DNA from: Ga0077530 sp046293075
GTDB taxonomy: Bacteria > Pseudomonadota > Alphaproteobacteria > Rhizobiales > Hyphomicrobiaceae
Assembly: GCA_046293075.1 (NCBI GenBank)
Contig: JBKBPL010000020.1
Location: forward strand, 17,210 to 81,209
Length of the DNA: 64,000 nt
Direction of reading: 5' to 3'
Position numbers and translations under genes: made by a program. This document shows positions 33,994 to 40,995 of this stretch, in pieces. How positions within the stretch are numbered: position 1 is the first letter of the stretch; each line of letters begins with the position of its first letter. Under the pieces are notes generated by a model. It worked only from the letters and a program-made list of their open reading frames with translations, did not search any database and had not been told where the DNA came from.

Positions 33994-34686
33994 CTAGCGT
34001 CGGATGCTGACGGTCGCGCGGGTAAAGCTCTCAACATAATCGAGGAGCCCGTCAGCGGCGGCCATGGCGCTTTCCCCGTCCCCATTGGCGATGGCGCGCG
34101 CCTCGTCCGCATGGAGCCGCGCGCATTTCGGCAGGTCGGCCGCCTCCTTGTAGTGCAGGTACCAGAAACGCCGCGAATGGCCGTTGAGGAAGCGCATCGA
34201 GCGCGAGGCGTACTCGTTGTGGGCGGCTTGGGTCAGCAGCCCGTTCATCTCGCGGTCCAGCCGCATGAAGGCGATGTCGTCGTTGGCGGCGGCGGCGGCG
34301 CCCATGCCATCGGCGATGGCGAGGAAGCGCGCTCGCTCCGCGTCGGAAGCGCGCTCCGCGCCGGTGCGTGCCAGCAGGCGCTCAAGCTCGCGGCGGACCT
34401 CAAGGACAAGAAGTTGGCGCCGCGGGTCCGTGTCCGTGACGATGATCGCCTTGCGTGGCAGCACCAGCACGAGACCCTCGTGCGCCAAGCGTTGCAGGGC
34501 CTCCCGTACGGGGGTGCGGCCAATGCCGAGCTCGGTCGCGAGGGCCTGTTCGGAAAGAACGGCGCCGGGTGCAAGCTGCAGCGTGACGATCATCTCCTCG
34601 AGCCGGATATACGCCTGCTCGGTAAGGGTTTCCGCTCTGGCTGCTGCAACTTGCTCGGACTTCGCCGTCGGCAATGCGCTCGTCAT
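33994..34686 (-). CDS. GntR-family regulator with FCD domain
   Basis: 230 aa. Winged helix at about 20-90: AYIRLEEMIVTLQLAPGAVL and the FadR-type turn LGIGRTPVREALQRLAHEGLV. An all-helical FCD ligand-binding domain follows (about 100-225) with RLDREMNGLLTQAAHNEYA containing metal-ligand-like Asp and His residues. Such regulators respond to small organic acids. The gene stands alone, 122 bases beyond the small membrane protein gene; targets are unknown. Confidence 0.9.
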   Translation of the reverse strand: MTSALPTAKSEQVAAARAETLTEQAYIRLEEMIVTLQLAPGAVLSEQALATELGIGRTPVREALQRLAHEGLVLVLPRKAIIVTDTDPRRQLLVLEVRRELERLLARTGAERASDAERARFLAIADGMGAAAAANDDIAFMRLDREMNGLLTQAAHNEYASRSMRFLNGHSRRFWYLHYKEAADLPKCARLHADEARAIANGDGESAMAAADGLLDYVESFTRATVSIRR

Positions 34687-34808
34687 GGCGTCAGCTCAGA
34701 CCTCCCGCGCCCGATATCCCCGGTCCCTCACCAAGAATATGCCCGGCTTCGTGATAGAGCCAAGCACAACTCGCGGGGCGGCTACGCTGCGGGCCTGCGC
34801 TGGAAGCG

Positions 34809-35003
34809 TCACTGCTTCTTGGGCATATCGCCCTTCTTTACGCCGGCTTCGGGGAAGATCCACATCGCGACGACGGCGAACGCCGCAAAGCCGATGATGA
34901 ACCACGCCGGCACTGCCTGGGCCACTGCCGCCTCCCAATAGGCGAAGGCCAGCGCGGCGAGCAACGTCACCACTGAAACGATCGCTTTGACATCGTTTGG
35001 CAT
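34809..35003 (-). CDS. Small two-helix membrane protein
   Basis: 64 aa. Two hydrophobic helices (about 7-26 and 30-50), then a basic tail GVKKGDMPKKQ. No family is recognised. It lies 19 bases after the fatty acid hydroxylase-like gene on the same strand, so the two are probably cotranscribed. The small size and good spacing suggest a real gene, perhaps an accessory subunit, but this is inference. Confidence 0.65.
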   Translation of the reverse strand: MPNDVKAIVSVVTLLAALAFAYWEAAVAQAVPAWFIIGFAAFAVVAMWIFPEAGVKKGDMPKKQ

Positions 35004-35022
35004 GGCTTGGGCCGTCGCTTGC

Positions 35023-35793
35023 TCAGTAGTTGCCCATGACTGCCGCGGCCGCTTCGTCGGGCCGCTTCGGCGTTCCCCTCAGATCCTTCTTGAGGTGCGT
35101 CGTGTCATAGCCATTGAAGAGATGGCCGAGGAGGCCGCGCTTGAGGTCCGACGTTCCGAAGAGCCAGTCCGCAATCGGGAAGGTGAGGTTCATGTTCACC
35201 TCCATCATCAGCCGCGCGTTGTGATGGGCGGTGTGATGGCGGCGCAGCGTATTGACGAACGGGCAGTTGCGCACGAACCAGTTCTCGTCGACATGGCAGC
35301 AGAAGTGCATGAACTCATAGATGAGATACATGCCCGTCGTCGTGCACATGAAGAGCCAGCCGACGTTGGGTGAGAGCAGATGCCCGAGGAGCAGGCCGCC
35401 CGGGATCGACATCAGGATGAAAACCACGAGGGCGTACGGGGGAAAGACGGTGACGCGCCAGTCCTTGTGATCGCGGAAGCGCATTTCCTCGTCAGTGAAG
35501 AACTGGTGGTGGTTGAGCGTGTGTCGCTCGTAGACCGAGCGCAGGCCTTTGATGTTGATCGGCCTGTGCATGACGTACTTGTGCACGAACCACTCGAAGA
35601 TGTTCGTGAAGAGGAACGTAACCGGAATCGCAACCAGCTCGAGCCAAGTCGGCGCGTGGATGTGCTGGAGGTAGATGTAGAAGGCCGCAGCGCCCATCGC
35701 GTAGATGATCGCAATGTGCAGATAGCCGTCATAGAAGCCCATGATCCGGTTGCGGTACTGCGCCCGGAATTGTTTTTGGCGTTCCGTGATCAT
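35023..35793 (-). CDS. Sterol desaturase/fatty acid hydroxylase-type membrane di-iron protein
   Basis: 256 aa with about four membrane helices and the histidine clusters of the fatty acid hydroxylase superfamily: HKYVMH (71-76), HTLNHH (91-96), HFCCH (163-167) and HHTAHH (186-191). These bind two irons that activate O2 for C-H hydroxylation or desaturation of a lipid. The start at 35793 is chosen for its GAGGAA ribosome-binding site and its position after the palindrome; an upstream frame to 35922 would read through that element. The lipid substrate (fatty acid, hopanoid, carotenoid) is unknown. Confidence 0.88.
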   Translation of the reverse strand: MITERQKQFRAQYRNRIMGFYDGYLHIAIIYAMGAAAFYIYLQHIHAPTWLELVAIPVTFLFTNIFEWFVHKYVMHRPINIKGLRSVYERHTLNHHQFFTDEEMRFRDHKDWRVTVFPPYALVVFILMSIPGGLLLGHLLSPNVGWLFMCTTTGMYLIYEFMHFCCHVDENWFVRNCPFVNTLRRHHTAHHNARLMMEVNMNLTFPIADWLFGTSDLKRGLLGHLFNGYDTTHLKKDLRGTPKRPDEAAAAVMGNY

Positions 35794-35817
35794 CGTTCCT
35801 CGCTCCGTCGCGATGTC

Positions 35818-35838
35818 GCACTGATATATCATCAGTGC
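35818..35838. promoter_or_regulatory. 21-base palindromic operator upstream of the hydroxylase gene
   Basis: GCACTGAT (35818-35825) and ATCAGTGC (35831-35838) are perfect inverted arms around ATATC. It ends 25 bases upstream of the hydroxylase start, where a repressor would sit on the promoter. It lies in a locally AT-rich patch of GC-rich DNA. The binding protein is unknown; the GntR or TetR regulators nearby are candidates. Confidence 0.55.
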
Positions 35839-35993
35839 ATCATCTTTGCCGTCAAGGTCAACCAGGGAACCCTCGGCGCTGCTACCTGGGACCGAGGCAA
35901 CAGTGGTGGCCTGCCGCAGCATGACAGCGCAAGGTGGGATCGACCACGGACATCATCCGCGAAGGCCGCCTGCGGGCACAAGGCGCCCTCTGA

Positions 35994-36548
35994 TCAGTTG
36001 GGCGTCGGGCTGTCCGTGGCGTCGGGGCCTAGCTCAGGGAGGTCGCGGGCACGGCGCACCCGCCCTTCGAACTGAGCCCCCTCGTGAACGCTCAGCGTCT
36101 GATGGTGAACATCACCTTCGACCTTGGCGCCGGCCTCGAGCAGAACCCTCGCGCCGCGTATCGTTCCCTGGATTGACCCGAACACGGTGACAGTCCTTGC
36201 ACTCACGCCGCCCCCGACCTTTCCGATGTGCCCGACAATGACTTCGGTGCCGAGGACATCGCCCTGGACAACGCCATCAACTCTGATTGGGCCCTTGGAA
36301 ACGATGCGAACACCTTGCCCGAGGATCGTGAGATCCTTGCCAATGATCGACATGCCGCTCCTTGCCGCGTCGAGGGCTTGAGGCACCGGCGGACAAAACG
36401 GCCCTGCAGCATTAGGCGGCGACACTGATGATGGGGTCGGGCGGTTGGCGTCGGGCTCGGCAGCCGACAGCGGCAGCGGTTTCGACGTTTCCGCTTCCCA
36501 GGTTGCCGGGTCGACGTCGCGAGGGCCTTGGCCATTGGGGCGCAACAT
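35994..36548 (-). CDS. Bactofilin-family polymer-forming cytoskeletal protein
   Basis: 184 aa. A Pro/Ala-rich disordered N-terminus (1 to about 65) precedes a bactofilin beta-helix core (about 66-160) with short hydrophobic repeats such as GKDLTILGQGVRIVSKGPIR, VDGVVQGDVLGTEVIVG and GSIQGTIRGARVLLEAGAKV. A short acidic tail follows. Bactofilins polymerise without nucleotide on the inner membrane and localise cell-wall or stalk enzymes. It is divergent from a nucleotide-sugar gene across 334 bases, which may hint at envelope synthesis. Confidence 0.9.
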   Translation of the reverse strand: MLRPNGQGPRDVDPATWEAETSKPLPLSAAEPDANRPTPSSVSPPNAAGPFCPPVPQALDAARSGMSIIGKDLTILGQGVRIVSKGPIRVDGVVQGDVLGTEVIVGHIGKVGGGVSARTVTVFGSIQGTIRGARVLLEAGAKVEGDVHHQTLSVHEGAQFEGRVRRARDLPELGPDATDSPTPN

Positions 36549-36882
36549 GGAAAAGCTCCGTCAAACCAAAATTGAACTATCGAAAATGCCTCCCCGCATC
36601 TGATCGTGCCAAAATCATCAATAACTTCGGTAGGTGCCTTGATCATAACAGTCAAGGTGTACTCGTAATCACTTATCAATCCGTCTGAAATTCGATTGGA
36701 ACACTCATTCAGGCGCCACCCAGCCGGCACGGCACAGGGGGCGTGCTCGGGCGGCGCCCACAGATGGCGCCAGATCAGCCAATTCTTGTCTTATTGTATT
36801 GCGGCGTCTGCAAAATTCGGGGGGATTGTTCAGCGGAGGTACGGTAGCTTGGTCGCCCCGGCATGAGCTAGGCTAACGGAGA
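36549..36882. other. AT-rich divergent region of 334 bases with a dyad
   Basis: It holds the promoters of the bactofilin (minus) and UDP-glucuronate decarboxylase (plus) genes. It is noticeably AT-rich compared with its surroundings. CCTTGA (36637-36642) and TCAAGG (36652-36657) form a perfect 6-base dyad with a 9-base spacer; the spacing excludes an FNR box. No gene is seen. Confidence 0.5.
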
Positions 36883-37884
36883 GTGATCTTGCAGGCGCGC
36901 GCTTCCGCACGAACTGACGGCAACCCCCAGTCCCGATCGTCCCGTAAGACAGTGCTGGTCACCGGCGGCGCCGGATTTCTCGGCTCGCACCTCTGCGATC
37001 GGCTGCTCGCCGATGGGCATGACGTCATCTGCCTCGACAATTTCTTTACGGGCACCAAGCAGAACATCGAGCATCTGCTCGCGCATCCGCGTTTCGAGCT
37101 GATGCGGCACGACATCACGTTCCCACTCTATGTCGAGGTCGACGAGATCTACAATCTCGCGTGCCCTGCCTCCCCGATCCACTATCAGCACGACCCCGTA
37201 CAGACCACGAAGACGAGCGTGCACGGCGCGATCAACATGCTGGGATTAGCAAAGCGCCTCAAGTGCCGAGTGTTCCAGGCATCGACGTCGGAAGTCTATG
37301 GGGACCCCTCAGTCCATCCTCAGAGCGAGGACTATTGGGGCAACGTGAACCCGATTGGGCCGCGGTCCTGCTACGATGAAGGCAAGCGCTGCGCCGAGAC
37401 CCTGTTCTTCGACTACCATCGCCAGCATCGCATGGAGATCAAGGTGGCGCGGATCTTCAATACGTACGGGCCGCGCATGCACCCCAGCGATGGCCGCGTC
37501 GTCTCGAATTTCATCGTCCAGGCGCTGCGCGGCGCGCCGATCACGATCTACGGGGACGGCAGCCAGACACGCTCATTCTGCTATGTCGACGACCTGATCG
37601 AAGGTTTCGTCCGGCTTATGGAAAGCCCGGCGGAGGTCACGGGCCCCATCAACCTCGGCAATCCCGTAGAATTCTCGATCCGTGAGCTCGCCGAGCTCAC
37701 GATTGAGATGACCGGCACGAAGTCGAAGCTGTCGTTCCTCGCGCTTCCGCAGGATGATCCCAAGCAGCGCCGCCCGGACATCTCGCGTGCCGAGCGGTTG
37801 CTCGACTGGCGGCCGACGGTGCCGCTGCGCGAGGGTTTGCGGCATACGATTGCCTACTTCGATCGGCTGTTGTCATCGTCTTAG
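36883..37884 (+). CDS. UDP-glucuronate decarboxylase (UDP-xylose synthase)
   Basis: 333 aa short-chain dehydrogenase/reductase from a GTG start. NAD binding motif GGAGFLG is at 28-34 and the catalytic Tyr164/Lys168 pair in CYDEGKR. The UXS signatures STSEVYGDP (Glu137) and QSEDYWGNVNPIGPRSCYDE are clear. It converts UDP-glucuronate to UDP-xylose by oxidation, decarboxylation and reduction. The extra 20 or so N-terminal residues before the fold are basic. It is followed after 214 bases by a UDP-glucuronate 4-epimerase-like gene that would use the same substrate, so both probably feed polysaccharide or LPS synthesis. Confidence 0.92.
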   Translation: MILQARASARTDGNPQSRSSRKTVLVTGGAGFLGSHLCDRLLADGHDVICLDNFFTGTKQNIEHLLAHPRFELMRHDITFPLYVEVDEIYNLACPASPIHYQHDPVQTTKTSVHGAINMLGLAKRLKCRVFQASTSEVYGDPSVHPQSEDYWGNVNPIGPRSCYDEGKRCAETLFFDYHRQHRMEIKVARIFNTYGPRMHPSDGRVVSNFIVQALRGAPITIYGDGSQTRSFCYVDDLIEGFVRLMESPAEVTGPINLGNPVEFSIRELAELTIEMTGTKSKLSFLALPQDDPKQRRPDISRAERLLDWRPTVPLREGLRHTIAYFDRLLSSS

Positions 37885-38098
37885 GAGGGGGCTGTGTCGG
37901 CAGCGGTCTCAGTCCAAGATCGGTACTGCGACGCCGCGAGCGGGGCTGCGTTTGCGCGGCGTCGCCTGTCCTTCAAGGATGCTGCGGGCTGTTCGGTCCG
38001 ATCCCGCAGGGACCGCCCCGCCGCCTCACGCAGCAGAGCTCGATGTGGCGAGTGGCAGGGATATGTGCCGTCACTTCTTCATGTGATATCGTAAGTGC

Positions 38099-39121
38099 AT
38101 GAAAATCCTCGTTACTGGTGCGGCAGGATTCATCGGCTTCCATGTCGCGAAGCGCTTGCTTGAGCGCGGCGATACGGTCGTCGGTATCGATTCGCTCAAT
38201 GACTATTACGACCCGGCGCTTAAGGAGGCGCGGCTCGCGATCCTCGATCGGGCGGCGGGCGGCGCGAACAGTGCCTGGGCTTTCATCCGTGCCGATCTGG
38301 CTGATGCGGCCGCCGTCAATCGGTGCTTTGCCAGCCATCGCTTCGACCGTGTCATCCACCTGGCGGCGCAGGCGGGCGTCCGTCACAGCCTGACGCATCC
38401 GCACGATTACGTGCAGAGCAACCTTGTGGCGTTTGTGAACATCCTAGAGGCCTGCCGGCACTCAGGAACGCCACATCTCACCTATGCCTCGACATCAAGT
38501 GTCTATGGCGCCAGTACGCGGATGCCGTTCTCCGAGCACGAGTGTGCGGATCATCCGCTCCAGCTCTATGCTGCGACCAAGCGTGCCAATGAGCTCATGG
38601 CGCACGCCTACAGCCACCTCTTCAGGTTACCGACGACGGGGCTTCGCTTCTTTACCGTCTACGGCCCCTGGGGGCGGCCGGACATGGCGCCGATCCTGTT
38701 CACGCGCGCGATCGACGAGGGGCGAGCGATCCAAGTCTACAACTTTGGCGATCACAGCCGCGACTTCACGTACATCGACGACGTGACCGAAGGCGTCATC
38801 CGCACGTCGGACCAGCCTGCGCAGCCGGCGCCGAACTGGAAGAGCGCCAATCCTGATCCCGCGACCTCGAATGCGCCGTTCCGCATCTACAACATCGGCA
38901 ACAGCGCACCGGTCCGGCTCGCGGATTTCATAGCGGCCATCGAGAGGGCGCTCGGCAAGACGGCCATCAGGGAGCTGCTCCCGCTCCAGCCCGGGGATGT
39001 GCCGGATACGTTTGCCGATGTTTCCGAGCTGACAAGGGCTGTCGGCTACGCACCGACGACCTCCCTGGCGGAGGGTGTCGCCAAATTGGTCGCCTGGTAT
39101 CGGGCATACTATGGCCGCTGA
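38099..39121 (+). CDS. UDP-glucuronate 4-epimerase-type NAD-dependent epimerase
   Basis: 340 aa. NAD motif GAAGFIG (7-13), catalytic Tyr157/Lys161 in LYAATKRANE, and the CapI/LpsL family landmarks DSLNDYYDPALKEARL and RFFTVYGPWGRPDMAP. Predicted reaction: UDP-glucuronate to UDP-galacturonate for capsule or LPS core. The start ATG at 38099 follows a short AT-rich stretch with no strong ribosome-binding site. Confidence 0.9.
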   Translation: MKILVTGAAGFIGFHVAKRLLERGDTVVGIDSLNDYYDPALKEARLAILDRAAGGANSAWAFIRADLADAAAVNRCFASHRFDRVIHLAAQAGVRHSLTHPHDYVQSNLVAFVNILEACRHSGTPHLTYASTSSVYGASTRMPFSEHECADHPLQLYAATKRANELMAHAYSHLFRLPTTGLRFFTVYGPWGRPDMAPILFTRAIDEGRAIQVYNFGDHSRDFTYIDDVTEGVIRTSDQPAQPAPNWKSANPDPATSNAPFRIYNIGNSAPVRLADFIAAIERALGKTAIRELLPLQPGDVPDTFADVSELTRAVGYAPTTSLAEGVAKLVAWYRAYYGR

Positions 39122-39265
39122 GCCCGCACTGGGCCTCGATCCCGCCGCCGCGGTCCGGTTCCTGCGCTCGCCCGTGCCAGGGGCGGATCCAAGATCGCCA
39201 ACGCGATGTCGACGTCGCGCTGTGACGACGGACGCGCTGCAACCCTGAGGGGCTTGGCGTGAGGC

Positions 39266-40213
39266 CTATGCGGCTGGCCGCCCATAGTAGAGCATGGAAA
39301 CATGCTCGGCCTCGGCGAAGAAAAGCCAGCGCTCGATGACGATGCCGATCGTTGCCGCGATGACGGCGAGGAGCGCTGCCGCCATGGCGAGCGGCGCGCT
39401 CGGCGCGATGGTGATGAGACACAGCGCCCCGGGCACCAGAAAGGCCAGCACGCGCACCATGCCCCGCAGCCTCATCGCGTGCTGACGCGCGACGGCGTAG
39501 CCCATCTCGCGCATGACGAAGTTGGCCTGTGTGTGCGGCAGGTCGAGTACGCGAACCTGGCCGTGCTTGCCGAGGCCGGTGGCATCGCCGATCGTCCAGG
39601 TCTTCTTTGCGGTGTCGATTGTCGCCCAGTAGCGCTGCTTCAAGAGGAGCGCGAGGCCGGCCAGTGCCGCTGAAATGAGCGAGAACCACGGAGCTTCCAT
39701 GCCGAAAGCGTGGATATGTGCCAGCATGAGGAGGGCACCTGTCATCAGGGCGAGCAGGATGTACACCCAGGGCACCAGCGGCTGGTGCCACTGCCGGACG
39801 GTCTTGAGCGAGGCATAGATCATGCCTGTGCAATAGACCGTCACGAGCGCCAGCGCCGCGGCCAGCAGACCGGAGAGCGCGAAGAGGCCGTCTGTGCGCT
39901 CGAGAAAGACCCAGCCGATGCCAAAGAGCCCGGCGGGCACGTATGCCGCGACCGCCGCGACCCCCTCCCGCGAGAGCCATGAGCTGCGCCACTGCGTGAA
40001 CGCGCGCCAGGCGCGCTCCGGGTGGCCGAGATGAAACGTTGACGAGAGCAGGCCGACGGTTATCAGTCCGAGCGAAAGGGCGAGACCCGTGAAGCCGAAC
40101 CAGCGGTCGGCCGGCAGAACACCGAGCGCGGACAGTACCGCAAGCCAGACGAGCAGGCCGTAGCCGGCGCCGGACGCGGTGGTGAAGAGGATGACCGAGT
40201 AGGCGGGATGCAT
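39266..40213 (-). CDS. soeC: DmsC-type membrane anchor, probable sulfite dehydrogenase subunit SoeC
   Basis: 315 aa with about eight predicted helices, beginning MHPAYSVILFTTASGAGYGL. It belongs to the DmsC-type quinone-binding anchor family. It would pass electrons from the Fe-S subunit to the quinone pool. It is the last gene of a soeA-soeB-soeC cluster, 29 bases after soeB. No haem ligand pattern is evident. The Soe assignment depends on the catalytic subunit. Confidence 0.82.
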   Translation of the reverse strand: MHPAYSVILFTTASGAGYGLLVWLAVLSALGVLPADRWFGFTGLALSLGLITVGLLSSTFHLGHPERAWRAFTQWRSSWLSREGVAAVAAYVPAGLFGIGWVFLERTDGLFALSGLLAAALALVTVYCTGMIYASLKTVRQWHQPLVPWVYILLALMTGALLMLAHIHAFGMEAPWFSLISAALAGLALLLKQRYWATIDTAKKTWTIGDATGLGKHGQVRVLDLPHTQANFVMREMGYAVARQHAMRLRGMVRVLAFLVPGALCLITIAPSAPLAMAAALLAVIAATIGIVIERWLFFAEAEHVSMLYYGRPAA

Positions 40214-40242
40214 CGACGATCCGTGCCGAAGGTGGGCGCGGT

Positions 40243-40995
40243 CTATCGCGAGAGGACGCGATCGACCCAGGAGAACAGGCTTTCGATCGCGGCCGTCGGG
40301 GCCGCGATGTCTTGTTTCTGAGGCGTGTTGTCCGCGGGCCCGCTGCGCGCGTCGCGCCGCGAACGCGGCGGCAGGTACTTGTTGACCGGCTTGTAGCCGA
40401 AGGCGCCCAGCAGATCGAAGCCGCCACGTTCGGCGACCAGCCGGGAAACCCTGCTGTCGGGGTCGCCGAGATCCCCGAAGTGGCGTGCGCCCGTCGGGCA
40501 GGCGCGCACGCAGGCCGGCACGCGATCCTCCGGCGCGAGATGCTCATTATAGATGCGATCGACGCAGAGCGTGCACTTCTTCATCACGCCATGGCTTGGA
40601 TCGTACTCTCGCGCGCCATAGGGGCACGCCCATGAGCAGAGCTTGCAGCCAATGCAAAGGTCCGGATCGACGAGGACAATGCCATCCTCGGCGCGCTTGA
40701 AGGACGCGCCGGTGGGGCAGACGGTGACGCAGTCGGGCGTCTCGCAGTGCAGGCAGGAGCGCGGGAAGTGGACGGTGCGGCTTTCCGTGCCGTCGCCGAC
40801 CTCGTAGCCATGAATGCGGTTGAGCCAGGCGCCGTCCGGATCGGTGCCGTAGGGATCGATGTCCGAGAGGGGGGCCGAATATCCGCCCGTGTTCCACTCC
40901 TTGCAGCTCGTCGCGCAGCCATGGCAACCGACGCACGTATCAAGGTCGATGACGAGGCCGAGCTTGCGCTCGGTATGCGTTGGCAGGCAGGTCAT
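40243..40995 (-). CDS. soeB: 4Fe-4S electron-transfer subunit, probable SoeB
   Basis: 250 aa ferredoxin-type protein with four cysteine groups: CVGCHGCATSC (21-31), CLHCETPDCVTVC, CIGCKLCSWAC and a split fourth group CTLC plus CVRAC. It resembles DmsB/PsrB beta subunits and wires the molybdenum subunit to the membrane anchor. There is no signal sequence. The start overlaps the catalytic-subunit stop by 4 bases. A C-terminal extension of about 60 residues is hydrophilic. Confidence 0.87.
   Translation of the reverse strand: MTCLPTHTERKLGLVIDLDTCVGCHGCATSCKEWNTGGYSAPLSDIDPYGTDPDGAWLNRIHGYEVGDGTESRTVHFPRSCLHCETPDCVTVCPTGASFKRAEDGIVLVDPDLCIGCKLCSWACPYGAREYDPSHGVMKKCTLCVDRIYNEHLAPEDRVPACVRACPTGARHFGDLGDPDSRVSRLVAERGGFDLLGAFGYKPVNKYLPPRSRRDARSGPADNTPQKQDIAAPTAAIESLFSWVDRVLSR

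Noticed and set aside
36637..36657. FNR-type box suggested by TTGAT and GTCAAGG
   Set aside because: The spacing between TTGA and TCAA is 9 bases, not the 6 needed; only an unassigned dyad is kept.
38967..40547. A 526-codon minus-strand frame over the epimerase end, soeC and soeB
   Set aside because: It overlaps three recognisable genes in another frame and is Arg/Pro-rich noise.
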